From NCBI RefSeq assembly GCF_000024205.1, contig NC_013216.1, positions 186,001 to 250,000 of the forward strand: a stretch of 64,000 nucleotides of DNA, in the 5' to 3' direction. Made by a program: the position numbers and the translations under genes. The notes beneath the pieces are model-generated. The model searched no databases and had not been told where the DNA came from. It worked only from the letters and a program-made list of their open reading frames with translations. Of the stretch, positions 41,264-50,577 are shown in pieces. This DNA is from Desulfofarcimen acetoxidans DSM 771 (GTDB lineage Bacteria; Bacillota; Desulfotomaculia; Desulfotomaculales; Desulfofarciminaceae). The stretch's first letter is position 1, and every line of letters starts with the position of its first letter.

Positions 41264-41854
41264 GTGAAACTAATTGTCGGGTTGGGTAATCCAGGGATTG
41301 AATACAGGAATACCCGCCATAATATCGGATTTATGGTAATTGATCAACTGGCCGAAAAATACGGGGTAGATGTGCAGAAGAAAATGATGAGGTCAGTGCT
41401 TGGACAGGGCTGGTTGGGCAGTCAAAAAGTTATTTTGGCGAAACCTCTCACGTATATGAATCTGAGCGGCCAGTCTGTGCAAGCTTTAATGAATTGGTAC
41501 AAGTTGACTGCTCAGGAATTGCTGGTTATCTGTGATGACTTGAATCTTGAGGCGGGGCACTTAAGGTTGCGTAAAAAGGGAAGCGACGGTGGGCATAACG
41601 GGTTAAAATCTATTATTCAAGCACTTGGAACCAGTGATTTCCCCCGCTTAAGGCTGGGCATAGGACGCCCTTCGCATCCGGGCCAGGAACAGGTTTCTTT
41701 TGTTTTGGGAAAGTTTGCTCCACAAGAAGCAGAACTTTTGTCCCAACTAATTGGTCGAGGGGAGCAAGCTGCTGCTGTTTGGGTTGAGAATGGAATAGAT
41801 GCCGCGATGAATGAGTTTAACCGTTCAAGGCGGGAAGATAAGGAAGATAAATAG
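41264..41854 (+). CDS. pth: Peptidyl-tRNA hydrolase Pth
   Basis: 196 residues from GTG 41264. It begins KLIVGLGNPGIEYRNTRHNIGFMVID (His of RHNIGF catalytic) and has PLTYMNLSGQSV, ICDDLNLEAGHLRLRKKGSDGGHNGLKSI and RLRLGIGRP, all family landmarks. It recycles peptidyl-tRNAs that drop off the ribosome. The open frame extends 31 codons further upstream to 41171, but those codons are the repeat palindrome and do not align to any Pth; AAGGGGG nine bases before the GTG supports 41264, giving the usual length. Confidence 0.95.
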   Translation: MKLIVGLGNPGIEYRNTRHNIGFMVIDQLAEKYGVDVQKKMMRSVLGQGWLGSQKVILAKPLTYMNLSGQSVQALMNWYKLTAQELLVICDDLNLEAGHLRLRKKGSDGGHNGLKSIIQALGTSDFPRLRLGIGRPSHPGQEQVSFVLGKFAPQEAELLSQLIGRGEQAAAVWVENGIDAAMNEFNRSRREDKEDK

Positions 41855-41914
41855 ACTGAATGGCAGTTGGTGCTAAGGATAGTTTAGCCCGGTTTAATGG
41901 TGCCTGATATTTCA

Positions 41915-41950
41915 AAACCCCCTGTTTTCTAATCATGCAACAGGGGGTTT
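41915..41950. terminator. Bidirectional terminator between pth and hlyIII
   Basis: AAACCCCCTGTT pairs with AACAGGGGGTTT, 12-base loop, followed by A/T-rich sequence on both sides; convergent genes. Confidence 0.9.
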
Positions 41951-41954
41951 ATAA

Positions 41955-42614
41955 TTATATATACATTATATATCTCATCATCAGCCAGAAATGGCTAAAA
42001 CTTCCTGCCAGAACAAACAGGTGGAATATTTCGTGAAAACCTAACCAGCCGGGGATAATATTGGGTGGCCATTTGGTACCGTATAAAATGGCTCCCACAG
42101 TATAAAACAGCCCGCCCAGCACCATCCAAATGACTCCTCCAATTGAAATAGTATGGAGTAAGGGCCATAAAGCAAGGGCGATTAACCAACCCATAACCAG
42201 ATAAAGTAATGTGGAGAACCATCGTTTAGCGCCTACCCAAAAAATCTTTATAATCATTCCGGTAATGGCCATTAACCAGATTCCTACCAGGAGGGTGTAA
42301 CCCCACACTCCTTTCAGAGGAATCAAGCAAACAGGGGTATAAGTTCCGGCAATTAACACAAAAATCATCATATGATCTATGCGCCGCAAAATAAGAAGAC
42401 CTTTGGGAGACAAGGGCAATAAATGATATAAGGTGCTGGCTGTATAAAGCAGGATTAGACTGGTTCCAAAAATAGCAAAAGAAACTATATGCAGTATTTT
42501 ACCTGAGTAAGCTGCATTATACACTAGCAAAATTAAAGCTGCAATTGATAGGATTATGCCTGTTAAATGGCTGATACCACTAAAGGGATCTCTTAATTTG
42601 TCCATTTTGTTCAC
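41955..42614 (-). CDS. Hemolysin III / YqfA (PAQR-like) membrane protein
   Basis: 219 residues with seven hydrophobic helices. Motifs of the HlyIII/PAQR family: DPFSGISHLTGI, SALYHL-like STLYHLLP, RRIDHMMIFVLIAGTYTPVCL, and HEIFHLFVLAGSFSHFWLM near the C-terminus, which together hold the conserved His, Ser and Asp of the putative metal-dependent hydrolase site. Called haemolysin III from the Bacillus cereus protein; in other bacteria YqfA affects membrane fluidity. Its real substrate is unknown. No ribosome binding site of note; TTG/ATG starts close together. It lies between pth and the DEAD-box helicase, on the opposite strand, breaking the pth-fin-mfd order of Bacillus. Confidence 0.9.
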   Translation of the reverse strand: MNKMDKLRDPFSGISHLTGIILSIAALILLVYNAAYSGKILHIVSFAIFGTSLILLYTASTLYHLLPLSPKGLLILRRIDHMMIFVLIAGTYTPVCLIPLKGVWGYTLLVGIWLMAITGMIIKIFWVGAKRWFSTLLYLVMGWLIALALWPLLHTISIGGVIWMVLGGLFYTVGAILYGTKWPPNIIPGWLGFHEIFHLFVLAGSFSHFWLMMRYIMYI

Positions 42615-42647
42615 CTCGAATACTTAGATTTTTGAGAGGTTTTTTAT

Positions 42648-42757
42648 ACTCCGGGAAATTATGCTTATGACGAAAATGGTATTTCTGAGTTTATTTTCAG
42701 GGCGGCACGATTACCTGCGGCTGATTGAAAATCGCTTAAGGCGACCTTCTTGTATCT
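42648..42757. repeat. Dispersed palindromic repeat, copy E (degraded)
   Basis: Starts ACTCCGGGAAATTATGCTTATG, as copy C, then a variable core, CACGATTACCTGCGGCT and a degraded palindrome AATCGCTTAAGGCGACCTTCTTGTA. Same orientation as copy C. It overlaps the last codons of the DEAD-box helicase gene. Confidence 0.7.
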
Positions 42758-43887
42758 AAGATTTTTCCTTTGTACATATGTTTGGCCGCGAATTTTATTT
42801 TCAAAACCTTCTCATACTTATTGATCAGAGCAGCTTCCTGCCGGGCAACAATTGATATGGCCGTACCGGTTTTTCCGGCCCGTCCTGTTCTTCCTACACG
42901 GTGCAAATATGCTTGCGGATCTTCCGGCATGTCTAAATTAAAGACATAAGATAAGCCGGCTATATCTAAACCCCGTGCCGCAATATCAGTAGCAACCAGC
43001 AACTGTATTTTATTTTGACGAAAATCTTCAATAGCTTTTTTACGCTCCTCCTTCAGCAGACCGGCATGCAGGCCTGCAGTTTTCAAACCATGATAATTGA
43101 GCTTTTCAGAGGTTAATTCAATGTTATCCCCCCTATTGACAAAAACCAGTGCTCGCTCAACATTAATAATCCCAACCAGTTTTCGTAAAACTTTAATTTT
43201 ATCACGGTATTCCGTTAAAAAGTATATATGTGAAATATTTGGTGTAATTTCTAAATTAGCTTGAATTGTTATTATTTGCGGATTTTGCAGCATCTCTTTA
43301 GCTCTTTCCAGTGTTTTCCCAGGTATGGTTGCTGAGAACAAAAGGATTTGACGATCCTTCAAGGTGGTTTTAATTAATGCTTTAATTTGAGCCAGATTTT
43401 TATCATCCAACAAGCGGTCAGCTTCATCTATAACAATTGTTTTGATTTTTTGCGCTGCTATTTTCTTTTTTTCAACCAGGTCTAATATTCTACTGCATGA
43501 GCCTACAATGATATGCGGCTTTTCCTTTAACTTTTCTACCTGGCGTGCTATGTTTACATTGCCTATAATAGGTGCAGAAGTTACCGGTATGTCCGAACCG
43601 CTGATCATTGCTTCAATCAACCTTTGTATCTGAATAGAAAGTTCCTGTGTGGGGGCCAAGATTACAGCCTGTGTTTCACGTTTAGTATTATCCAGCTTTT
43701 GCAGCAAAGGCAGCAGATAGGCCAGTGTCTTACCTGTTCCGGTTTCTGATTGGCCTATGATATCTTTTCCCTGCAGGGCCAGAGGGATAACTTTGGTTTG
43801 GATATCAGTAGGAACATTAATGTTTATTTTCTGCAGTCCTGTCACTAACCGGGCATTTGTACCCAATTTTTCAAATGTTGTGCCTAT
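42736..43887 (-). CDS. DEAD-box RNA helicase, apparent ATA start
   Basis: About 383 residues. All motifs are present: Q motif (PTDIQ), GQSETGTGKT, PTQELSIQ, IVGSCSRI, DEAD, SAT, IAARGLD and HRVGRTGRAG. It is a compact DEAD-box core with no RNA-binding tail, fit for ribosome or RNA remodelling. The first standard start is TTG at 43866, but no ribosome binding site precedes it and the protein would lack the Phe 17 residues before the Q motif. A perfect AGGAGG (complement of 43895-43900) is seven bases before an ATA at 43887, and from there the N-terminus is MGTTFEKLGTNARL, including that Phe. Its last residues TRRSP and stop codon come from a dispersed repeat. Confidence 0.88.
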   Translation of the reverse strand: MGTTFEKLGTNARLVTGLQKININVPTDIQTKVIPLALQGKDIIGQSETGTGKTLAYLLPLLQKLDNTKRETQAVILAPTQELSIQIQRLIEAMISGSDIPVTSAPIIGNVNIARQVEKLKEKPHIIVGSCSRILDLVEKKKIAAQKIKTIVIDEADRLLDDKNLAQIKALIKTTLKDRQILLFSATIPGKTLERAKEMLQNPQIITIQANLEITPNISHIYFLTEYRDKIKVLRKLVGIINVERALVFVNRGDNIELTSEKLNYHGLKTAGLHAGLLKEERKKAIEDFRQNKIQLLVATDIAARGLDIAGLSYVFNLDMPEDPQAYLHRVGRTGRAGKTGTAISIVARQEAALINKYEKVLKIKFAAKHMYKGKILDTRRSP

Positions 43888-44109
43888 GTTTATCCCTCCT
43901 GTATTAGATTAGGGAGTCTATGGCGCTTTGATATATTATACCCTTTTTGAGTATTAAAAACTATAAGTATAAATGTTGCATATTAGAACGAATTCTGCAT
44001 CCCGTTAAATTCTTAATTTTAAACCGTATTTTTTTGTTGCAGATCTGTTAATTCTCTGAGTATAAAAATAAAGACATTTATACATAATAGTCTTAAAAGG
44101 CGGGTATAA

Positions 44110-44505
44110 TTGTTGTTTCTTCTTTCAGGACTGGCGTCAGCGTGTATTGCCTGGTGTATTAATTATCTGTTATTTCAGTTGCTAATAAATAAGTCAAAAG
44201 CTGTTTTGGCTGCCCCGGTTGTGGAGGAATTATCCAAAACACTGATTGCTATAAACCTGGGCGCGTCGATTCTTTACACTCATTTAGTTTTCGGTCTGGT
44301 AGAAGCGGTTTGGGATATTAGAAATTCGCACAAGCTGGGGCTTACCGCGGCCTGGATGAGTGTGGGTGGACATGCGGTGTTTGGTTTGTCGGCGCAAATT
44401 ATTTATATGAACCAGCAGAAAATTTTATATTCTGTTGCCGCAGGATTAATTATACATCTTATTTGGAATCGTATGATTTATCGCTTGGTTATAAACAACA
44501 ATTAA
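44110..44505 (+). CDS. Short PrsW-like membrane protein
   Basis: 131 residues with about four hydrophobic segments. It carries an APVVEELSKT motif (EExxK) with HLVFGLVEAVWD and a GGHAVFGL motif, the order and spacing of the catalytic Glu and His regions of PrsW-type intramembrane proteases. PrsW proteins are normally over 200 residues, so this is a minimal version; whether it is active is unknown. TTG start; no clear ribosome binding site besides AAAAGGCGGG. It stands 41 bases before the fin gene, so both may be one transcript reading towards mfd. The assignment rests on short motifs. Confidence 0.55.
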   Translation: MLFLLSGLASACIAWCINYLLFQLLINKSKAVLAAPVVEELSKTLIAINLGASILYTHLVFGLVEAVWDIRNSHKLGLTAAWMSVGGHAVFGLSAQIIYMNQQKILYSVAAGLIIHLIWNRMIYRLVINNN

Positions 44506-44546
44506 GTTATTTTGAGGCAGAATCGTAAAGAAGGAGTAATTAAACT

Positions 44547-44780
44547 ATGAAAGTATACTATGTTTGCGAGTGTTGTGACGAAGTATTTGATATAGTCGAT
44601 TCTGCGACTTGCCGCGAATCCGGGCAAGAACCGTCATTGACCGGAATAAGCGTGTGCGGTATAATAAATGGCGTAAGCAGCAGCGATGGCTATTATGTGT
44701 CGGGTATATGTCCGGACTGCCGTGAGGAAATAAACTGTGGATATGATACGGTCTTTTATCGTGAGCCGGTTATAAATTAA
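44547..44780 (+). CDS. fin: Fin-like anti-sigma-F factor (YabK position)
   Basis: 77 residues: YYVCECCDEVFDIV at the start, then a loop, and SGICPDCREEINCGY near the C-terminus. The two CxxC pairs (CECC, CPDC) make a zinc-ribbon-like protein of the Fin/YabK size. In Bacillus, fin lies directly between pth and mfd and its product blocks sigma-F late in forespore development. The position here, just before mfd, and the CxxC arrangement support the identity; the rest of the sequence is too diverged to be certain. AAGGAG precedes the ATG and a terminator follows. Confidence 0.7.
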   Translation: MKVYYVCECCDEVFDIVDSATCRESGQEPSLTGISVCGIINGVSSSDGYYVSGICPDCREEINCGYDTVFYREPVIN

Positions 44781-44794
44781 TGTAATTATACCGG

Positions 44795-44829
44795 GAGCTT
44801 TAGCATAAGTTTAAGCTAAGGCTCTTTTT
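44795..44829 (+). terminator. Terminator before mfd
   Basis: GAGCTTTAGC (44795-44804) pairs with GCTAAGGCTC (44815-44824, one or two wobbles), then TTTTT. Confidence 0.85.
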
Positions 44830-44921
44830 GTGGTGTAAGCAGGATAAAATTCTGCAATTGCGAATAATGCAGGCCGCTTGCTTAAGACAGGCTTTTTAAG
44901 CAGCGCAAATAAGGTGATGAA

Positions 44922-47900
44922 ATGAATGGTTTCGTGAACGGGATTAAGGAATGGCTGCTTCAGCCGTTAATCAACACCCCCGAGTTTATCGACTTGCAAA
45001 ACGGGTTGGCTAAAAACCGGCGGTGTCAGGTAGTGTCTGGTCTGTCCTCTGCACAGAAAAGCTTTGTTATAGCCGGTTTAGTACAGGCCATGAGACAGAC
45101 AGCATTAATTATTACTGCCTCGGATCAAGAAGCTGCCGGATTGACAGAAGATTTGAAAAATCTGCTGCCGGACCTAAAGGTTATGACTTTTCCTGCTCGC
45201 CGGCTTTTACCCTATCAGGTTTTTGCCTACAGTAAGGAAATATTAAGACAGCGCATGGAAGTGTTGGAATCCCTTTGCCGGGGAGAAAATCCGGTTATTA
45301 TTGCTCCCGTAGAGGCTTTAATGCGCAGGCTTGGCCCTTGTGCGGACTTTTGCTCGGCCCGTTTGGAACTGAATGTGGGACAGCGCTATGAGCTTCCGCA
45401 AATGGTTTCTTGTCTCCATGAGCACGGATATGAAAGGGTCAATCTGGTGGAAAGTCACGGGCAATTTAGTGTTCGGGGAGGTATTTTGGATATTTATCCG
45501 ATAACCGGTATAAACCCGGTGCGGGTGGAGTTTTTTGATGATGAAGTTGATTCTATTCGTATATTTAACCCCGGCACTCAAAGATCGGAAGAGAATATGA
45601 GTCAGATGCAAATATTCCCTGTAAGGGAGATGGTCGTGCGGCAAGGTGATTGGGAGAGAGCTTACCAAGCATTATCACAAGAGTACCAGTACCGGCGGCG
45701 GAACCTGGATAAAAAATCTGACTCGGAGGTCTTGGACAATTTATCTCGCTGTGAAGAAGTGTTGGACAATATTAGCCAGGCTAAGTATTTTGATTCCATA
45801 GAGCAATATCTGCCCTATTTTTATGATGAAGACATTACGCTGTTAAATTATATCAAGGCTGAGTCTCTGGTGCTGGTGGATGAACCCTCACGCTTGCAAG
45901 AAAATACAGACCTGCTTCAGCGGGAGAGAACAGAAACTTATTCCGAGCTGATGAAAGCCGGCCGGGTCTTGCCCGGGCAATTTAAAGGCTATACGGACTG
46001 GGCGGGAATCCATAAGCAGATAACTGGTTTTAGGGCGATTTATTTTTCCTTTTTGCCGAGGCAAGCAAGTTTATGGCGGTCCTGTAATACAGTAAATTTT
46101 CCGGTTAAAACAATGCAAAATTTTATGGGTAAAGTGGAGATGCTGGCAGAAGAAATCAGGCACTATAAAATGTCCCGGTATGGTGTAGTTCTGCTAGTAA
46201 AAAACAGTGACAGAGCGGCCCAGTTAGTGTTATCTTTGCGGGATTATGACTTGGAGGCCCTGTATTTAAAAAAAGACCTCAGTGAGTATCCGCATTTAAA
46301 TGTGCAGGAAGACATGCCGGACTCAAAAACAAAGTATAAAGTTGACCGGGGACGCGGGCAAATAGTAATCCTACCTATGCACTTGTCCAATGGTTTTGAG
46401 CTGGTTTCGGGTAAACTGGCTGTTATTACTGAGACTGAGATATATGGTCATAGAAAAAAACCTTCTGTGCAAAGGCAAAGAGTGCAGGACAAAATGGAGC
46501 TCTTTGCGGAATTGAAAACAGGCGATTATGTGGTTCATGTCAATCACGGAATCGGCAGGTATGACGGAGTTGTTCAGTTAACTATCGGTGATGTTAAGCG
46601 GGATTATCTATTAGTCAAATATGCAGGTGAAGATAAATTATACATTCCCACTGATCAGGTGGAAATGATCCAGAAATATCTTGGCTCTGAAGGCGGAACT
46701 CCTAAGCTGTCCCGTTTGGGCGGTGCTGAGTGGTCAAGGGTTAAGAGTAAGGTTAAAGAAGCTGTTAAAGAAATGGCCCAGGAACTGTTAGCCCTTTACG
46801 CGGCCAGAGAGGCTGTGCAGGGCCATCCTTTCAGCAAAGATACTGTGTGGCAGCAGGAATTTGAGGCCGCTTTTCCTTATGAAGAGACACCTGACCAGCT
46901 CAAGGCAATTGAAGAAGTTAAAGCAGATATGGAAAGACCCAGGCCCATGGACCGCTTGCTTTGTGGTGATGTTGGCTACGGTAAAACAGAGGTGGCTTTG
47001 AGAGCAGCTTTTAAGGCTGTCATGGATGGCAAGCAAGTAGCCGTACTGGTGCCGACTACCATCCTGGCGCAGCAGCACTTTAACACGTTTAAAGAGAGAT
47101 TTGCCAAATATCCTGTAAATATAGCCATGCTAAGCAGGTTTATAACAGCCAGGCGGCAGCGTCAGATAGTTCAGGAACTTTTACTCGGCCAGGTGGATAT
47201 AGTTATCGGTACACACAGATTGGTGCAGGATGATATCAAGTTTAAAGACCTGGGATTGGTTGTCGTGGATGAAGAGCAGCGTTTTGGTGTAACTCACAAG
47301 GAGAAACTTAAGCAGCTCAGGCAAAATGTAGATGTGCTGACATTGACAGCAACTCCGATACCCCGCACCCTGCATATGTCCATAGTTGGCGTGCGTGATA
47401 CCAGTCTTTTGGAAACACCTCCAGAAGATCGTATTCCGGTTCAAACCTATGTCCTGGAGGAGGAACCTGTTATTGTCAGAGAGGCAATTCGGCGGGAATT
47501 GGGTCGGGGAGGACAGGTTTACTATGTTCATAACCGGGTAGCTGATTTAGACCGTGTTGCTGGCTGGCTGAAAGGGCTGGTGCCGGATGCTGCCATAGCC
47601 ATAGGGCATGGACAAATGAAAGAAGATCGCCTGGAAAATGTTATGCTGGATTTTATGAATAAAAAGTTTGATATACTGCTCTGCACAACCATTATAGAAA
47701 CAGGTCTTGATATTCAAAACGTAAATACTTTAATTGTCAAGGATGCCGACTATATGGGGCTGGCTCAACTATACCAGTTAAGGGGAAGAGTTGGGCGTAC
47801 CAATAGGTTGGCTTACGCCTATTGCACTTTTCGTGGTGACAAGGTTATGAGTGAGCTGGCCGAAAAGAGATTGTCAGCTGTCAGGGAATTTACTGAATTT

Positions 47901-48515
47901 GGTTCGGGATATAAGATAGCTATGCGTGATTTGGAAATCCGGGGTGCCGGCAATATTCTGGGACCTGAACAGCATGGACATATTGCTGCAGTTGGGTTTG
48001 ATCTGTATTGTAGATTGCTTGAGGAGGCTGTGCTGGAAGCGAAAGGAGGAGAAAACGCCAAGCCTATTGAAACACTGGTGGAACTGCCTGTAACTGCTTA
48101 TATCCCGGATGAATATGTAATTGATCTGAATCAGAAAGTAGAATTATATAAGCGTATGGCTAATATCAGGGACATAAAGATGCTTTCAGAAATGGAAGAC
48201 GAGCTTATAGACAGGTTTGGTGACATACCGGAACCGGTTTTAAACTTGCTTGCTGTAACCAGAATTAAGGCACTGGCTGTCAATTTAAAAATTAAGAATA
48301 TTAGCCGTATTAATGGTTATTATCGCCTGCAATTTGCTGCGAGCCATGATTTAACCGGAGAAAAATTAATAACAGTCAGTGAAAAATACGGGGGCAAAGT
48401 TAAGTTCAACCATGCGGAGGGTGAATTTGAAATTCGTTTGCAGACTGTCAGTAAAGATCAGGAGACCAGGCTGACAATGTCTAGATTAGAATCATTATTG
48501 ATGAATCTATTGTAG
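44922..48515 (+). CDS. mfd: Transcription-repair coupling factor Mfd
   Basis: 1197 residues, normal length. The N-terminal UvrB-homology part (1-350) includes GRRxLPYQ-like [15 protein letters not shown] and [15 protein letters not shown]; the RNA polymerase interaction domain follows (about 510-590, [20 protein letters not shown]); the RecG-like translocase has [21 protein letters not shown] (Walker A), [17 protein letters not shown] and the TRG motif [13 protein letters not shown]; the C-terminal autoinhibitory domain ends the protein. It removes stalled RNA polymerase and recruits UvrA. Start ATG 44922 after AAGGTGATGA. Single gene between two transcription units. Confidence 0.98.
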   Translation: MNGFVNGIKEWLLQPLINTPEFIDLQNGLAKNRRCQVVSGLSSAQKSFVIAGLVQAMRQTALIITASDQEAAGLTEDLKNLLPDLKVMTFPARRLLPYQVFAYSKEILRQRMEVLESLCRGENPVIIAPVEALMRRLGPCADFCSARLELNVGQRYELPQMVSCLHEHGYERVNLVESHGQFSVRGGILDIYPITGINPVRVEFFDDEVDSIRIFNPGTQRSEENMSQMQIFPVREMVVRQGDWERAYQALSQEYQYRRRNLDKKSDSEVLDNLSRCEEVLDNISQAKYFDSIEQYLPYFYDEDITLLNYIKAESLVLVDEPSRLQENTDLLQRERTETYSELMKAGRVLPGQFKGYTDWAGIHKQITGFRAIYFSFLPRQASLWRSCNTVNFPVKTMQNFMGKVEMLAEEIRHYKMSRYGVVLLVKNSDRAAQLVLSLRDYDLEALYLKKDLSEYPHLNVQEDMPDSKTKYKVDRGRGQIVILPMHLSNGFELVSGKLAVITETEIYGHRKKPSVQRQRVQDKMELFAELKTGDYVVHVNHGIGRYDGVVQLTIGDVKRDYLLVKYAGEDKLYIPTDQVEMIQKYLGSEGGTPKLSRLGGAEWSRVKSKVKEAVKEMAQELLALYAAREAVQGHPFSKDTVWQQEFEAAFPYEETPDQLKAIEEVKADMERPRPMDRLLCGDVGYGKTEVALRAAFKAVMDGKQVAVLVPTTILAQQHFNTFKERFAKYPVNIAMLSRFITARRQRQIVQELLLGQVDIVIGTHRLVQDDIKFKDLGLVVVDEEQRFGVTHKEKLKQLRQNVDVLTLTATPIPRTLHMSIVGVRDTSLLETPPEDRIPVQTYVLEEEPVIVREAIRRELGRGGQVYYVHNRVADLDRVAGWLKGLVPDAAIAIGHGQMKEDRLENVMLDFMNKKFDILLCTTIIETGLDIQNVNTLIVKDADYMGLAQLYQLRGRVGRTNRLAYAYCTFRGDKVMSELAEKRLSAVREFTEFGSGYKIAMRDLEIRGAGNILGPEQHGHIAAVGFDLYCRLLEEAVLEAKGGENAKPIETLVELPVTAYIPDEYVIDLNQKVELYKRMANIRDIKMLSEMEDELIDRFGDIPEPVLNLLAVTRIKALAVNLKIKNISRINGYYRLQFAASHDLTGEKLITVSEKYGGKVKFNHAEGEFEIRLQTVSKDQETRLTMSRLESLLMNLL

Positions 48516-48562
48516 ATATAAATAACTGAAATGGGCTATTTATGATAAAGCTCGTAGTTTAG

Positions 48563-48591
48563 TTGAATAAACAAATAAATTTTCGTATAAT
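48563..48591 (+). promoter_or_regulatory. Sigma-A promoter of prsA
   Basis: TTGAAT (48563-48568), 17-base spacer, TATAAT (48586-48591), 31 bases before the prsA start. Strong vegetative promoter. Confidence 0.75.
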
Positions 48592-48621
48592 AGAGCCATT
48601 GCAATAGAAGGGAGATTTATT

Positions 48622-49605
48622 ATGAGAAAGATACGGATTTCGCTGTTTTTATTGCTGGGTGTATTATTGCTGACAGGCTGCAACACTAATGTTGTGGCTA
48701 CTGTAAACGGGGAAGAAATAACCCAGCAACAGTTAGACAAAAGAGTAAGTATAGTAAAAGACTATTATGAGAAGCAGTATGGCCAGAAAATTGAAGGTCA
48801 AGATGCACAGAAGCTGATAGATAATATGAAACCGGGCCTGTTGGACGAGATGATTAGTGATACTTTAAAGAGGCAAGAAGCCAGAAAAGTTGGAAAAGAT
48901 ATGACTGATCAGCAAATACAGGAGAAAATTGACGGGGTTAAAAAACAGTTTCCCAACGAGGAAGCCTTTAAGAACTTTTTAGCGCAGCAGGATTTAACGG
49001 AAAAAGATATGGCCTACATGCTTAACCTTCAGGATGTGGTGTTAAAGGATGTCAAGGCACCTACAGAAGAAGAAGTGCAAGAATACTATGATCAAAATAA
49101 AGAACAATTCAAGACTGCCGAGCAATATGAAGTTCGCCATATTCTCATTTCTACTGATCCAGATGATGCGGGAAATGTTAAGCACACTGAAGCGGAGGCG
49201 GAAAAGCTGGCAGTGCAAGTACTGGCGGATATAAAGAATGGTAAGGATTTTGCAGCACTGGCCAGAGAGAAATCGGAGGATCTCGGCTCAAAGGATAACG
49301 GAGGCCTTTATACTTTTAAAAAGGGAGATACCGTACCTGAATTTGAAAAAGCTGCTTTAGCCTTAAAACCGGGTGAATATACCAGGGAACCTGTTAAAAC
49401 CCAGTTTGGTTATCACATTATTAAGCTGGAAAAGCTTATTCCGGCAAGAGATCAGTCATTTGCTGAAGTAAAAGACGGGATTAAGCAGCAGCTTGATCAG
49501 GAGGCCAAAAAGAACAAGTTTAACGCTTATCTGGAGGATCTTAAAAAGAAAGCTAAAATCACTAATAAACTTGCTGAAACTGGGGACAATAAGTCGAAGG
49601 ATTAA
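48622..49605 (+). CDS. prsA: PrsA-like foldase lipoprotein (PpiC domain)
   Basis: 327 residues. Signal peptide with lipobox LLLTGC (C20), then a SurA-like N-terminal helical region (VVATVNGEEITQQQLDKRV...), and the parvulin PpiC domain at about residues 165-265 (YEVRHILISTDPDD...FAALAREKSEDLGSKDNGGLYTFKKGDTVPEFEKAALALKPGEYT...QFGYHIIKLEK). It helps exported proteins fold on the outer face of the membrane. GGGAG precedes the ATG. In many Clostridia it sits between mfd and spoVT, as here. A good candidate helper for other exported proteins, but the Tat cargo described above is folded before export. Confidence 0.93.
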   Translation: MRKIRISLFLLLGVLLLTGCNTNVVATVNGEEITQQQLDKRVSIVKDYYEKQYGQKIEGQDAQKLIDNMKPGLLDEMISDTLKRQEARKVGKDMTDQQIQEKIDGVKKQFPNEEAFKNFLAQQDLTEKDMAYMLNLQDVVLKDVKAPTEEEVQEYYDQNKEQFKTAEQYEVRHILISTDPDDAGNVKHTEAEAEKLAVQVLADIKNGKDFAALAREKSEDLGSKDNGGLYTFKKGDTVPEFEKAALALKPGEYTREPVKTQFGYHIIKLEKLIPARDQSFAEVKDGIKQQLDQEAKKNKFNAYLEDLKKKAKITNKLAETGDNKSKD

Positions 49606-49736
49606 TTATAAGAAAGGATTTTGAAAATAATTTATTGTCTATTGGAAAAAAATGAATAATTGTTTCCGACGGGTTATATAATATCATATGAAAGTTAATT
49701 CGCGAAGACCTGGGAAAAGGAGGGAAGCAATAGAGC

Positions 49737-50297
49737 ATGAAGGCAACAGGAATAGTCCGGCGTATTGACGACTTAGGCCGAGTTGTGATACCGAAGGAAA
49801 TCAGGAGAACGTTGAGAATACGTGAAGGTGATCCCCTGGAAATATTTGTAGACAGGGAAGGGGAAGTCATTTTAAAAAAATATTCCCCTATTGGAGAGTT
49901 GGGTGATTTCGCTAAAGAATATGCGGATTCTTTGTACGAGGCTTTAGGACATATAACTTGTATCGCTGACCGAGATGCCATAATAGCAGTATCAGGTGCT
50001 CCGAAAAAAGAATTTTTAAATAAGCCTATCGGGCCTTTTGTCGAAAAGGTGATGGAAGAACGTAAAGCTGTTATTATAAATGGTTCAGCAGAAGATGTTT
50101 ATTGCAAGGAATGTATTATTATGGATGAAGATGAATGCAGGTATTCTTGTGAAGTTATAGCTCCAATAATTGCTGAAGGGGATCCAATAGGTGCGGTTAT
50201 ACTTGCTTCCAGGGAGACGGATATCAAAATGGGAGAAATGGAGTTAAAGCTGGCTGAAACTGCCGCCGGTTTCCTGGCTAAACAAATGGAGCAATAA
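49737..50297 (+). CDS. spoVT: Stage V sporulation protein T, SpoVT
   Basis: 186 residues (178 in Bacillus). Residues 1-50 are the AbrB-type swapped-hairpin DNA-binding domain (MKATGIVRRIDDLGRVVIPKEIRRTLRIREGDPLEIFVDREGEVILKKY); the rest is a GAF domain (ADSLYEALGHITCIADRD, CEVIAPIIAEGDPIGAVIL). SpoVT tunes sigma-G-dependent gene expression in the forespore. AGGAGGGA precedes the ATG. Upstream, TGAATA (49653-49658) about 17 bases before an ATATAAT stretch could be a sigma-F/G-type promoter, but the -10 match is poor. A perfect hairpin overlaps the stop. Confidence 0.96.
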   Translation: MKATGIVRRIDDLGRVVIPKEIRRTLRIREGDPLEIFVDREGEVILKKYSPIGELGDFAKEYADSLYEALGHITCIADRDAIIAVSGAPKKEFLNKPIGPFVEKVMEERKAVIINGSAEDVYCKECIIMDEDECRYSCEVIAPIIAEGDPIGAVILASRETDIKMGEMELKLAETAAGFLAKQMEQ

Positions 50298-50326
50298 GAA
50301 GTGGCCGTAAGGCCACTTCTTATTGC
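50291..50326 (+). terminator. spoVT hairpin terminator
   Basis: 16-base perfect stem (50291-50306 with 50311-50326), loop GTAA, with the stop codon in the left arm. No long T-run follows, but stem length makes termination or RNA protection likely. Confidence 0.7.
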
Positions 50327-50577
50327 TATGTTAGAAAACCATGCTTGTACAAGTCAAAGGCATGATGAAGCCGGTGCGTATATAACGGAAAAATATTTTA
50401 TAGGATCCGAGGCATAAATATATGTTTAGAAAGTGTTTCTGTCTCTTTTGAACACATGATTCAGGAACTTTTGAAATTAATGTTAGGTAAATGAAAAATT
50501 TGCTATACTACAAGCAGGTATGTTATAAAGTTTTGGTGAATTGATAGTATAAGGCGGAGTGAGGGTGTGAAGAAAGA

